Below are positions 56,454-63,879 of a stretch of DNA of 64,000 nt, in pieces. The stretch lies in assembly GCA_028689055.1 (NCBI GenBank), contig JAQTWZ010000006.1, forward strand, positions 17,586-81,585, written 5' to 3'. This stretch comes from Sulfurimonas sp. (lineage in GTDB: Bacteria; Campylobacterota; Campylobacteria; Campylobacterales; Sulfurimonadaceae). A program made the position numbers and the translations under genes. Numbering within the stretch: position 1 is the first letter of the stretch; the number at the start of each line of letters is the position of its first letter. The notes below the pieces were generated by a model that worked only from the letters and a program-made list of their open reading frames with translations, searched no databases and was not told where the DNA came from.

Positions 56454-56961
56454 CGGATTTTCTTTACAAAATGAGTCGCATTTTTTTGACTCTTTTATCT
56501 TAAAGAGCGAGTACTGCGTTTGTGGCTTTAGCTACGGTGCTATAAAAGCTTTGAGATATGCAAAAGAGCAACTTGAAAATCGACAGAGAATAGATACCCT
56601 GCAACTTTTTTCTCCTGCGTTTTTTCAGACAAAAACGCAGAAGTTTAAACGACTGCAAACCCTTTCTTACTCAAAAAATAGGCAGATCTACATAGAGCAG
56701 TTTATAGATGCGTGCTTTTTGCCCCACAAACGCAAAGAAGTTTCACACAAAGAGAATATACTTGAAGAACTTGAAGAACTTTTGGAGTATCAATGGTCTC
56801 TTACGGATTTGATTTATCTACGAGATAGAGGTGTAAAAATTGAGATTTATTTAGGTGGCGAAGATAAAATAATCGATGTAAACGCAGCAAGAGAGTTTTT
56901 TTTACCGCTTGCGACGGTTACATATATTAAAAATGCAAACCATTTTTTACAAACAAATTAG
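56440..56961 (+). CDS. bioV: Pimelyl-ACP methyl ester esterase BioV
   Basis: The 173-residue small alpha/beta hydrolase starts [19 protein letters not shown] and has the nucleophile elbow GFSYGA (Ser31). The acid is probably in GGEDKIIDV (Asp142 or Asp146) and the histidine is His168 in NANHFLQ. It is short for a hydrolase, like the BioV of Helicobacter that frees pimeloyl-ACP from its methyl ester for biotin synthesis. Adjacency to the FtsH-like gene is, from memory, shared with Helicobacter pylori. No other bio genes are near. Two AAACGCAG copies in inverted orientation lie inside the gene. Confidence 0.8.
   Translation: MKFYSGFSLQNESHFFDSFILKSEYCVCGFSYGAIKALRYAKEQLENRQRIDTLQLFSPAFFQTKTQKFKRLQTLSYSKNRQIYIEQFIDACFLPHKRKEVSHKENILEELEELLEYQWSLTDLIYLRDRGVKIEIYLGGEDKIIDVNAAREFFLPLATVTYIKNANHFLQTN
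56615..56640. repeat. Inverted pair of the AAACGCAG octamer inside bioV
   Basis: CTGCGTTT at 56615 and AAACGCAG at 56633 face each other with 10 nt between, giving an 8-bp stem that extends by A-T pairs. It lies in the middle of bioV, encoding part of FSPAFFQTKTQKF, so it is not a terminator for bioV itself. Confidence 0.7.
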
Positions 56962-56972
56962 AGGAAACAGTT

Positions 56973-57506
56973 ATGGCAGAGATTAAAATAGGTGTAATAA
57001 CAGCGAGTGACAGAGCTAGCAAAGGGATATATGAAGATATATCCGGAGTTGCGATTCAAGAGACGATGAAAGATTATTTAAAAAGTGCATTTGAAATAGT
57101 CTATAGATGTATTCCTGATGAACAGGATATTCTTGAAGCGACAATGAAAGAGTTGTGTGATGAAGCGGGATGCTGTTTGGTTGTGACAACAGGCGGAACT
57201 GGACCTGCATTGCGTGATGTAACTCCAGAAGCAACAGAAAATGTATGTCAAAAGATGATGCCGGGGTTTGGCGAGCTCATGCGTCAAGTAAGTCTGCAGT
57301 ATGTCCCAACAGCGATTTTATCGCGTCAAACTGCAGGTATAAGAGGCAAATCCCTCATTATCAATCTCCCGGGTAAACCAAAGTCAATCCGTGAGTGCCT
57401 TGATGCAGTTTTTCCTGCCGTACCTTACTGTATAGACCTCATAGAAGGACCGTTTATAGAGACAAACGAGGATGTCATAAAAGCTTTTAGACCAAAAGTA
57501 AATTAG
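56973..57506 (+). CDS. mog: Molybdopterin adenylyltransferase
   Basis: The 177-residue protein has IGVITASDRASKGIYEDISG, VVTTGGTGPALRDVTPEAT and a PGKPKSIRECLDAV motif, matching MogA/MoaB. It adenylates molybdopterin before molybdenum insertion, needed for enzymes such as nitrate reductases. It lies 11 nt downstream of bioV. Its stop overlaps the convergent xth stop. Confidence 0.9.
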   Translation: MAEIKIGVITASDRASKGIYEDISGVAIQETMKDYLKSAFEIVYRCIPDEQDILEATMKELCDEAGCCLVVTTGGTGPALRDVTPEATENVCQKMMPGFGELMRQVSLQYVPTAILSRQTAGIRGKSLIINLPGKPKSIRECLDAVFPAVPYCIDLIEGPFIETNEDVIKAFRPKVN

Positions 57507-58279
57507 ATACTGAGTCTAATACCAACGGGGCAATGGTCAGAGCCTTCGATAGAGTCAAGGATAAATGCATCCTCAAGACTCTCTGCCAAATCCTCACTGA
57601 TAAAGAAATAATCTATTCTCCAACCGACATTGTTTAGCCTTGCAGAAGCACGATAAGACCACCAACTGTATCGGTCCGTTGCATCACCGTTGACATACCT
57701 AAATGTATCAATATAACCATGATCAAGTAGTTTGTCTATCCATTCTCGCTCTATCGGTAAAAAGCCTGAAGTTTTGGCATTTGCTTTTGGATTTTTGAGG
57801 TCTATCTCTTTGTGTGCGGTGTTTACATCACCACAAATGATGATGGATTTTCCCTCTGCACGAAGTTTCTCGCAATAGGTCAAAAAGTCATCATAAAATT
57901 GCATCTTATGTGCCAAACGCAGTTCATCTTTTTGTCCATTTGGAAAATAAACATTAAAAAGTACGATATCTCCATAATGTGTCTCAACAATACGTCCTTC
58001 AGCTGTTGTGTCCACATGAGCACAGAGAGAACTGTAATCACTTTGTAAAACACTCCAAGTCATTGTGCCGCTATAACCTTTTTTTGTAGCAGAGTTGACG
58101 ATTGTATCTTGATATTTCTTTGCAAATAAATTCTCAGGTATCTGCTCTTGAAGTGCCTTAATCTCTTGCAAGCATAGGATATCCGGTTGTCGCTCATCGA
58201 TCCACTTAAGTGCATCTTTACTGGCCACAGCGCGTATTCCGTTGACGTTCCAAGAGATGATTTCTATTGAGTTTGACAT
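57503..58279 (-). CDS. xth: Exodeoxyribonuclease III
   Basis: The 258-residue nuclease has ISWNVNGIRAV, DILCLQEIKA (catalytic Glu), GDVNTAHKEIDLKNP and a C-terminal GSDHCPVGI. It cleaves at abasic sites and removes 3' blocks in base excision repair. The ATG at 58279 has GGAAG upstream; the longer frame to 58339 runs through a hairpin and is rejected. Confidence 0.92.
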   Translation of the reverse strand: MSNSIEIISWNVNGIRAVASKDALKWIDERQPDILCLQEIKALQEQIPENLFAKKYQDTIVNSATKKGYSGTMTWSVLQSDYSSLCAHVDTTAEGRIVETHYGDIVLFNVYFPNGQKDELRLAHKMQFYDDFLTYCEKLRAEGKSIIICGDVNTAHKEIDLKNPKANAKTSGFLPIEREWIDKLLDHGYIDTFRYVNGDATDRYSWWSYRASARLNNVGWRIDYFFISEDLAESLEDAFILDSIEGSDHCPVGIRLSI

Positions 58280-58325
58280 GAAGCTTCCAGTTTGAAGATT
58301 TGTTGGTATGTAAGAAGTTGCAAGT

Positions 58326-58352
58326 TTATCTTCAGGCAAAGCCTGAAAATAA
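58326..58352 (-). terminator. Hairpin between sdhE and xth
   Basis: TTCAGGC/GCCTGAA with a 3-nt loop is extended by four more pairs after one mismatch (TTAT/ATAA). It lies between the sdhE stop and the xth start. The T-tract on the minus strand is poor, so it may attenuate rather than fully terminate transcription. Confidence 0.55.
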
Positions 58353-58367
58353 GGATTTTTTATAAAT

Positions 58368-59249
58368 TTATACGAAATTTACTTTTGTAAGGTGGTGTTT
58401 GAGTCCAAGTTGCTCAGCAGAACAGCCAAGAGCCAGACCTAACATCTGTTGCATATGAAGTACAGGAAGTGCTACTTCACGGCCTATTGCTTCAGAAGCA
58501 TGACCTGTTTGCGTATCAAGTTTAAGATGACAAAGAGGACATGGAGTTACCATCCAGTCTGCATTGTTATCCATCGCACCTGCGATCGCGTTTCCTGTAA
58601 GGATAGCAGCCGTACGAGGAGCTTGAAGCTCGACATGGAAACCACAACATTTATTTTTCTCAGCATAATCAACATTTTGACCGCCACACGCGATGATAAG
58701 ATCATCCAGTGAAGTAGGGCGGTAGGCACTCTCTGGCTTTTTATGCGTTTCATTCTGAAGTTCAGAAGGACGGATATTGTGACAGCCGTAAAATGGTGCG
58801 ATATTAAATTGGCTGAGTGGTGTGACAACCATTTCTTTGATTTTATCAAGACCAAAGTCATCGATGATAGCATAAAGAAAGTGTGTTACCATAGAAGTAC
58901 CTTTGTACTCCAAACCAACTTCTCCAAGTTTTTCATTCACTTTTGCTTTTAACTCTGCATTATTATCTAAACGGTGTTTTGTCATCGCTGTATTTAGTTG
59001 GCATGTGTTACAAATAGTAACCATTGTGAGTCCATGTTTTTCAGCGTATGCTATATTTCTTGCGTTAAGAACCAAAGACAAAAAGTCATCATAATCTTGA
59101 AGGTGAGAAGCACCACAACAAGAAGCTTCCGTGAGTTCTACAAGTTCGATACCAAGTTTGTCGGCTACAGCAAGAGTTGACATCATCTGCTCAGGCGTAC
59201 TCTGTTTCGCAGTACAGCCTGTAAAAAGTGCATATTTTAATTTTTTCAT
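58368..59249 (-). CDS. sdhE: SdhE-type (CCG-domain) membrane anchor subunit of succinate dehydrogenase
   Basis: The 293-residue protein resembles heterodisulfide reductase subunit B, with two CCG-type cysteine motifs (LTEASCCGASHLQDYDDF and EKNKCCGFHVEL) and partner cysteines in CNTCQLN and TPCPLCHLK. In the non-classical succinate:quinone oxidoreductases of this phylum (SdhABE or MfrABE), it replaces the haem-b membrane anchor. It is 10 nt from sdhB. Confidence 0.88.
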   Translation of the reverse strand: MKKLKYALFTGCTAKQSTPEQMMSTLAVADKLGIELVELTEASCCGASHLQDYDDFLSLVLNARNIAYAEKHGLTMVTICNTCQLNTAMTKHRLDNNAELKAKVNEKLGEVGLEYKGTSMVTHFLYAIIDDFGLDKIKEMVVTPLSQFNIAPFYGCHNIRPSELQNETHKKPESAYRPTSLDDLIIACGGQNVDYAEKNKCCGFHVELQAPRTAAILTGNAIAGAMDNNADWMVTPCPLCHLKLDTQTGHASEAIGREVALPVLHMQQMLGLALGCSAEQLGLKHHLTKVNFV

Positions 59250-59259
59250 ATCTCTGCTC

Positions 59260-60240
59260 CTAGAACTTTGCTGTTGATGATGATTTTACAAGTTTTTTGA
59301 TTTCATCAAGATTGTCTGATTTTGTGATGCCCCACGGTGGCACGATTTTGCCTTTTACAAACATTCTGAGTGCTACAGGTATGTGTTTGACAATGCCAGG
59401 ACCTTCAGAATAAAGTACAAGTCCACCCTCATCAAGTACACCATTTTTGGCGATAGAGTGTTTAAAACCAACTGCGTGACGAGTTGCTACATTGGAAGTC
59501 GCAACACCTTCTCTAAAGAGCATTTGGTGAAGTTTTGTGATTTTTTCGATTGGGTTTACATCTTTTGGACATACTTCCGCACACTCAAAACATTTGACAC
59601 AGTCCCATAGACCTTGTTTTTCTTCATGAAGTTCTTCGAGTCTGAGTGTATGTGCATCATCACGCACGTCTGCTTCAAAACGGTATGCTTTTGCAAACGC
59701 AGCAGGACCAAAGAAATCTTCGTTTATTTCAACTACAGGACATGCATAGTGGCAAGCTCCACACTGGATACATAAGTCTGCTTCGTTGAGTTCTTCAGCC
59801 TCTTCTGGAGTTACAAGGTGCTCATGTTCAGGGTGTTCATCAACATCTGAGATAAGGTACGGATGGATGGCATCGTGTTTTTCCCAGAAATCTTTTTTAT
59901 CGATGATCATATCTTTTACCGCGCGTTTGATGCTAAGTGGCTCAAAAACAAGATCACTTCCAAAAAGATCAACCATTTTATTCATGCTTTCTTTACATGC
60001 CAGAGTAGAACGACCGTTGACTTTGATAGCACATGCTCCACATATACCATGACGGCAGCTGCGACGATAAGAAAAACTACCGTCGTGATCCCATTTGATT
60101 CTATTTAAAATATCTAGTACAACCTCTTCAGAAGTCACTTCCATAGTATAATCATCATAGTATGGAAGATAGTCCTCATCAGCATTGAAACGAAATACTT
60201 TGAAGTTTACTTTTTGTGTAGTAATTGTATGTGTACTCAT
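59260..60240 (-). CDS. sdhB: Succinate dehydrogenase/fumarate reductase iron-sulfur subunit
   Basis: The 326-residue protein has an N-terminal ferredoxin domain (SCRHGICGACAIKVNG, CKESMNKM) and two 4Fe-4S-type motifs (CIQCGACHYACPVV and CVKCFECAEVCPKDVNP). It passes electrons from the flavin subunit to SdhE. It is longer than classical SdhB (about 240), as in SdhABE systems, and lies between sdhA and sdhE. Confidence 0.92.
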   Translation of the reverse strand: MSTHTITTQKVNFKVFRFNADEDYLPYYDDYTMEVTSEEVVLDILNRIKWDHDGSFSYRRSCRHGICGACAIKVNGRSTLACKESMNKMVDLFGSDLVFEPLSIKRAVKDMIIDKKDFWEKHDAIHPYLISDVDEHPEHEHLVTPEEAEELNEADLCIQCGACHYACPVVEINEDFFGPAAFAKAYRFEADVRDDAHTLRLEELHEEKQGLWDCVKCFECAEVCPKDVNPIEKITKLHQMLFREGVATSNVATRHAVGFKHSIAKNGVLDEGGLVLYSEGPGIVKHIPVALRMFVKGKIVPPWGITKSDNLDEIKKLVKSSSTAKF

Positions 60241-60249
60241 AACTTCCCC

Positions 60250-61962
60250 TTAGTAGTTTCTAGCTTTAAGCTCATGTTTGCCAAGAACAACATCCATGTA
60301 ATCGAGTTTGATATTTCCTTCATTGTCCATATAAGCCATTGTATGTTTTAAGAAATTTTCATCATCGCGTGTTTCGTAATCTTCTCTATAATGTGCACCA
60401 CGGCTCTCATTTCTTGCTATAGCACTCTCTACGATAAACGCAGAGTAGTCAAGCATGTGACCAAACTCAATAGCTTCTTGAAGTTCTGTATTGAAAACTG
60501 TTGATTTGTCTTTGATACGGATATTTTGAAATCTAGCGCGTAGTTCTTTTACTTTTGCGATAGCAACCTCAAGTGTCTCTTTCGTTCTAAATGCACCTGC
60601 GTTTGCAGTCATACATTGTTGCAACTCTTCACGAAGAGCCGTGATAGTTTCATCTCCATTATTTTGGAGGATAAATTGCATCTCAGCTAGGGCTGTATCT
60701 GCATCTGCAACTGTTGCCGGACGAAGAGGGATAGAATCTATCTCTTTTACCATTGTTTTACCGACAAAACGACCAAACAAAAGTGCTTCAAGAACAGAGT
60801 TTGCACCAAGACGGTTTGCTCCATGAACAGAGACACATGAGCACTCACCGGCAGCATAAAAACCTTCTACATATTCTTCATTGTTTTTGCGTACATTTCC
60901 TGCGATATTGACAGGAATACCACCCATAGAATAGTGTGCAGTTGCAGAGATAAGAATCGGCTCTTTGATCATATCAAGACCTAAGAATGTTATAGCAAGC
61001 TCACGAAGTTCAGGAAGCTTTTGCATAATAAGATCTTTTCCAAGGTGTGTTACATCGATAAATACTGCATCTTTTCTTGGACCTACACCACGACCTTCTC
61101 TGATTTCATTTAAAATAGCACGGGCAACAACGTCGCGTGAAGCGAGTTCCATTGCGTTTGGAGCATATTTTTCCATAAATCGCTCACCAAGTGAGTTGAA
61201 AAGTCTTCCACCTTCACCGCGTGCTGCTTCCGAAATCAAAACACCATTGCCTGAGAGACCAGACGGATGAAACTGAACAAACTCCATATCTTCGAGTGGA
61301 AGGCCGTGACGTGCTACGATAGAAAGTCCATCACCTGTATTAGCATGCGCGTTTGAGTTGATCTTGTATGAACGTGCATATCCGCCTGTTGCGAACATTA
61401 CAGATTTTGCATTGAAGATAACTGTTTGCATATCACGGATATTAAACGCAACGACACCAGAGACTTTGCCATCTTTATAGATGATATCCGCAGCATACCA
61501 CTCATCCCAAAACTTCACACCTGCACGGTGTGCTTGTTCATAGATAGTTTGTAAAAGTGTCAAACCTGTTCTGTCTTTTGCGAAACATGCACGAGGAGAA
61601 GATTGCCCGCCAAAAGGGCGTTGCGCTATCTTACCATCCGGAGTTCTGCTAAACGCAGCTCCCATTCTTTCTATCCATCTGATAGTCTCAGGTGCTTTTT
61701 GACACATGAACTCTACAGCATCTTGATCAGCAAGATAGTCTGAACCTTTGATAGTGTCAAATTCGTGTAACTCTACACTGTCTTGGGCACTAAATGCTGC
61801 GTTTATACCACCTTGAGCTGCACCAGAATGACTTCTTAGTGGATGAAGCTTTGTGATTACAGCAACTTTTTTTCCTGCGTTTTGCAACTCTCTCGCTGCT
61901 GCACAACCGGCAAGGCCTGCACCAACAACAATCGCATCATATGTATAAATAGGAATACTCAT
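60250..61962 (-). CDS. sdhA: Succinate dehydrogenase flavoprotein subunit
   Basis: The 570-residue flavoprotein has the FAD-binding AIVVGAGLAGCAAARELQNA, the flavin-attachment region LRSHSGAAQGGINAAF (histidine next to Ser), and the active-site block SRDVVARAILNEIREGRGVG. There is no Tat signal, unlike the Wolinella MfrA, so this complex is most likely cytoplasmic and oxidises succinate in the TCA cycle or runs in reverse. It is the first gene of sdhABE. Confidence 0.93.
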   Translation of the reverse strand: MSIPIYTYDAIVVGAGLAGCAAARELQNAGKKVAVITKLHPLRSHSGAAQGGINAAFSAQDSVELHEFDTIKGSDYLADQDAVEFMCQKAPETIRWIERMGAAFSRTPDGKIAQRPFGGQSSPRACFAKDRTGLTLLQTIYEQAHRAGVKFWDEWYAADIIYKDGKVSGVVAFNIRDMQTVIFNAKSVMFATGGYARSYKINSNAHANTGDGLSIVARHGLPLEDMEFVQFHPSGLSGNGVLISEAARGEGGRLFNSLGERFMEKYAPNAMELASRDVVARAILNEIREGRGVGPRKDAVFIDVTHLGKDLIMQKLPELRELAITFLGLDMIKEPILISATAHYSMGGIPVNIAGNVRKNNEEYVEGFYAAGECSCVSVHGANRLGANSVLEALLFGRFVGKTMVKEIDSIPLRPATVADADTALAEMQFILQNNGDETITALREELQQCMTANAGAFRTKETLEVAIAKVKELRARFQNIRIKDKSTVFNTELQEAIEFGHMLDYSAFIVESAIARNESRGAHYREDYETRDDENFLKHTMAYMDNEGNIKLDYMDVVLGKHELKARNY

Positions 61963-61997
61963 TAACTTTCCTTCAATAAAGAACTAAAATAATGCTG

Positions 61998-62003
61998 ATT
62001 ATA
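61998..62003 (-). promoter_or_regulatory. -10 element of sdhABE
   Basis: The minus strand reads TATAAT here, 36 nt before the sdhA start, with GAAGGAAAG as ribosome site. The 436-bp gap 61963-62398 otherwise holds no intact gene. Confidence 0.5.
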
Positions 62004-62170
62004 TCGTGAGTTGACTTATTGAATATTAAATGGAAGTTTTGTTTTTGTGAAGTTTCACTTTGTTACTATTTGAGACACATAGATAGTCAAATGTGCCCCG
62101 TATCGCGTAAGAAGTTATTATAATTTAAAATTGTAGATTACGATTTGCTACATCTTTGATTGTTTTTTCT

Positions 62171-62293
62171 GTCGAACAAACTTTAAAGTTTGGTCAGCCT
62201 GAGGATACATGGTGCACATGGAAAGTAAAAGCAAAGCAATTTGCTTTTATTGACGCGATTCAACTTAAGGCGATGCAACTTCTATTACTGTGA
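62171..62293 (+). pseudogene. Orphan reading-frame remnant, possibly an H-NS C-terminal domain
   Basis: This short frame without an ATG ends with LLLL and a stop. It contains QPEDTWCTW followed by KVKAKQFAFIDAI. The TW, then basic residues, then hydrophobic-x-A pattern loosely resembles the DNA-binding end of H-NS proteins (TWxGxGxxPxWL). The match is weak and the family's glycines are missing, so this is a guess about a decayed gene. Confidence 0.2.
62227..62248. repeat. Perfect hairpin in the sdhA-diguanylate cyclase gap
   Basis: AAAAGCAAA and TTTGCTTTT form a 9-bp stem with a 4-nt loop and end in T residues. It may be a terminator remnant, but it lies inside the decayed reading frame described at 62171-62293. 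Confidence 0.4.
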
Positions 62294-62398
62294 GGCTTTA
62301 GCAGCGGCACTCTTTATATCTGTAAAAGTCCCAAATAATAGAAAAAATCTTGTGAATGAGATAAAATGTGTCAAGGATATTTTTACAAAAGGATACCG

Positions 62399-63502
62399 AT
62401 GACCTTATCATCATCATGTGATACTCACATACCCCGCAATAGGCTTGTGCATTTTGATACATTTGAAGCCTATTTTACAAAACGCATATTTCCAAACTTT
62501 ATAACTTTTAGCTACATAGGGCTCTTTTTGGCTACTCTTTATTTGCTGTTTGATTATCATACATATGCTGATACGATGTACATGAGCAGTGTTATCATCT
62601 CACGGCTTGTAGCGATATTTTTTGCTATTATGGTTGTGGTTGCCTCCAAAAATAAAACTTTTGAGCCATACAGAATCGAAGCGATTACTTTTTTTGGGAC
62701 GATGGGTTATACCGCTATCACATATAGCTATATTGCGTATGACAATGTCATCTATTTTGTTGGATTTAACTGGATTTTTTATCTCGTAGCGACCATCATG
62801 CTTACTCCGCTCATCACCACAAAACTCTATATTTTTATGGAGTCATTTCAGATTACGGCGGTACTTGTACTGATGTATATTTATTTCAAGCCTTTTGAGA
62901 TGCTTTTTACCTACACGGTTTTTTCGGTACCATTGGCGTTTTATGTCTATGCTGTAGTATCACTCAACCGTAAAAATGGACTCGAAGCTTATGAAAACGC
63001 ATACAATATGCATATCTTGTCATCAATAGACGGATTGTCGCATTTGCTCAACAGACGAAGCTGGTATGAGATATCCAAAAAACTTTTTTCACAACAAACC
63101 AACGTCGCTTTTATTATGCTTGATATCGATCATTTTAAAAAAGTAAATGATACGTATGGACATGATGCAGGAGATATGGTAATCCAAACTGTTTCACGTA
63201 TTTTACTCGAACAAACACGACAGCAAGACCTTATCGGCAGACTCGGCGGAGAAGAGTTTGGGATTATTCTCCCTTATGCGACTCTTGCTGAAGCGCACAC
63301 TATCGCAGAGAGAATTCGCACGACGATTGAAAAGACAAATATCCACTACAATGAAGAGATACTCAATGTCACGGTGAGTCTAGGACTTTCTGAAAAAAAT
63401 CCGCAAATGAAAGATTTATCAATGTTAGTGACTTATGGCGATCAACTACTTTATCAAGCAAAAGAGAACGGACGCAACCGAGTTGTTGTCGTAGCCGGGT
63501 AA
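62399..63502 (+). CDS. Membrane diguanylate cyclase (GGDEF)
   Basis: The ATG at 62399 follows AAAGGA at 7 nt and is preferred over 62366. The 367-residue protein has about six membrane segments in the first 190 residues, then a GGDEF domain with DIDHFKKVNDTYGHDAGD, the active site GGEEF at 283-287 and an inhibitory-site RQQD five residues before it. It should make cyclic-di-GMP and be product-inhibited. The membrane part is of the type with no recognised ligand-binding domain. It is a single gene surrounded by decayed sequence. Confidence 0.9.
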   Translation: MTLSSSCDTHIPRNRLVHFDTFEAYFTKRIFPNFITFSYIGLFLATLYLLFDYHTYADTMYMSSVIISRLVAIFFAIMVVVASKNKTFEPYRIEAITFFGTMGYTAITYSYIAYDNVIYFVGFNWIFYLVATIMLTPLITTKLYIFMESFQITAVLVLMYIYFKPFEMLFTYTVFSVPLAFYVYAVVSLNRKNGLEAYENAYNMHILSSIDGLSHLLNRRSWYEISKKLFSQQTNVAFIMLDIDHFKKVNDTYGHDAGDMVIQTVSRILLEQTRQQDLIGRLGGEEFGIILPYATLAEAHTIAERIRTTIEKTNIHYNEEILNVTVSLGLSEKNPQMKDLSMLVTYGDQLLYQAKENGRNRVVVVAG

Positions 63503-63536
63503 ATTATGTCCCGTGACTACAAGCGCAGCGCGGCAC

Positions 63537-63611
63537 TCTCTTTACTTAAAGATCTACGTAGAAGAAGATACTATTTGGCTTAGTCAATCGCAAATTTCAG
63601 AGCTCGTTTGA
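63537..63611 (+). pseudogene. RhuM-family gene remnant
   Basis: An in-frame stretch reads LKIYVEEDTIWLSQSQISEL and then stops. This matches the start of the RhuM family (pattern V-x-E-D-T-x-W-L-x-Q-x-Q-x-x-E-L-F), whose genes often sit in islands beside restriction or toxin systems. Only about 20 residues survive, with no start codon of its own and an early TGA. Confidence 0.4.
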
Positions 63612-63612
63612 C

Positions 63613-63650
63613 ATCATTGCGAGAAGTGAAATGGCGCGGTAATCTTTGCT
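63613..63650. repeat. REP-like intergenic sequence (degenerate)
   Basis: ATCATTGCGAGAAGTGAAAT followed by GGCGCGGTAATCT resembles widespread intergenic repeats of the form CATTGCGAG...CGCGGCAATCT. The two ends (ATTGC and GGTAAT) pair only imperfectly. There is a single copy in the window. Confidence 0.25.
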
Positions 63651-63743
63651 TCCATTTTAACCAAAACGCAAGAAACATTTCACTACAATTCAAGTTCTGA
63701 ATTTAAAATATATACTCACAATAAAAACTAGGAATCATATAAT

Positions 63744-63879
63744 TTGCAAAACGAAGATCTCACTCTTACACTACTTCGTAATGTCGAAACACTCAAAGCA
63801 GATGAGCGTAGGTACGGAGTATGATGAACTCCAAGCAGAACTGAAATCTTACAGACAAAAATTAGGAGAAAATAAATGA
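63744..63879 (+). pseudogene. Small coiled-coil ORF broken by a frameshift upstream of rfbA
   Basis: From a TTG at 63744 the frame reads MQNEDLTLTLLRNVETLKAD, then ERRYGV and a stop. One frame over, [20 protein letters not shown] continues to a TGA that overlaps the rfbA ATG (ATGA). Joined by a one-base frame change they make a small charged helical protein of about 45 residues. Either the gene is broken or the sequence has an indel near 63815. The family is unknown. Confidence 0.4.

Larger units (their letters stand above)
571..61884. repeat. Dispersed octamer AAACGCAG (about 67 copies on both strands)
   Basis: I counted about 67 exact copies by eye, 28 as AAACGCAG and 39 as CTGCGTTT on the plus strand. 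Examples (first base): 571+, 2359+, 2709-, 4824+, 7911-, 8833+, 9867+, 10109-, 11248+, 12136-, 14195+, 19513+, 24411+, 25061+, 27948+, 29162-, 31206+, 34761-, 36524-, 39323-, 44926-, 46775+, 48417+, 51455+, 54481+, 55175+, 56880+, 57915+, 60436+, 61651+. Random expectation at this base composition is about 1.5-2. Nearly all lie inside genes, in different reading frames, so the DNA word itself seems selected rather than a peptide. AAACGCAA is also frequent. Confidence 0.85.

Noticed and set aside
58280..58339. N-terminal extension of exodeoxyribonuclease III
   Set aside because: The extension crosses a hairpin and precedes the conserved ISWNVNG start by too far; the ATG at 58279 has a ribosome site.
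571..61884. A CRISPR array or tandem repeat as the explanation for the repeated octamer
   Set aside because: Copies are unevenly spaced over 61 kb, inside genes and in both orientations; no spacer-repeat periodicity is seen.
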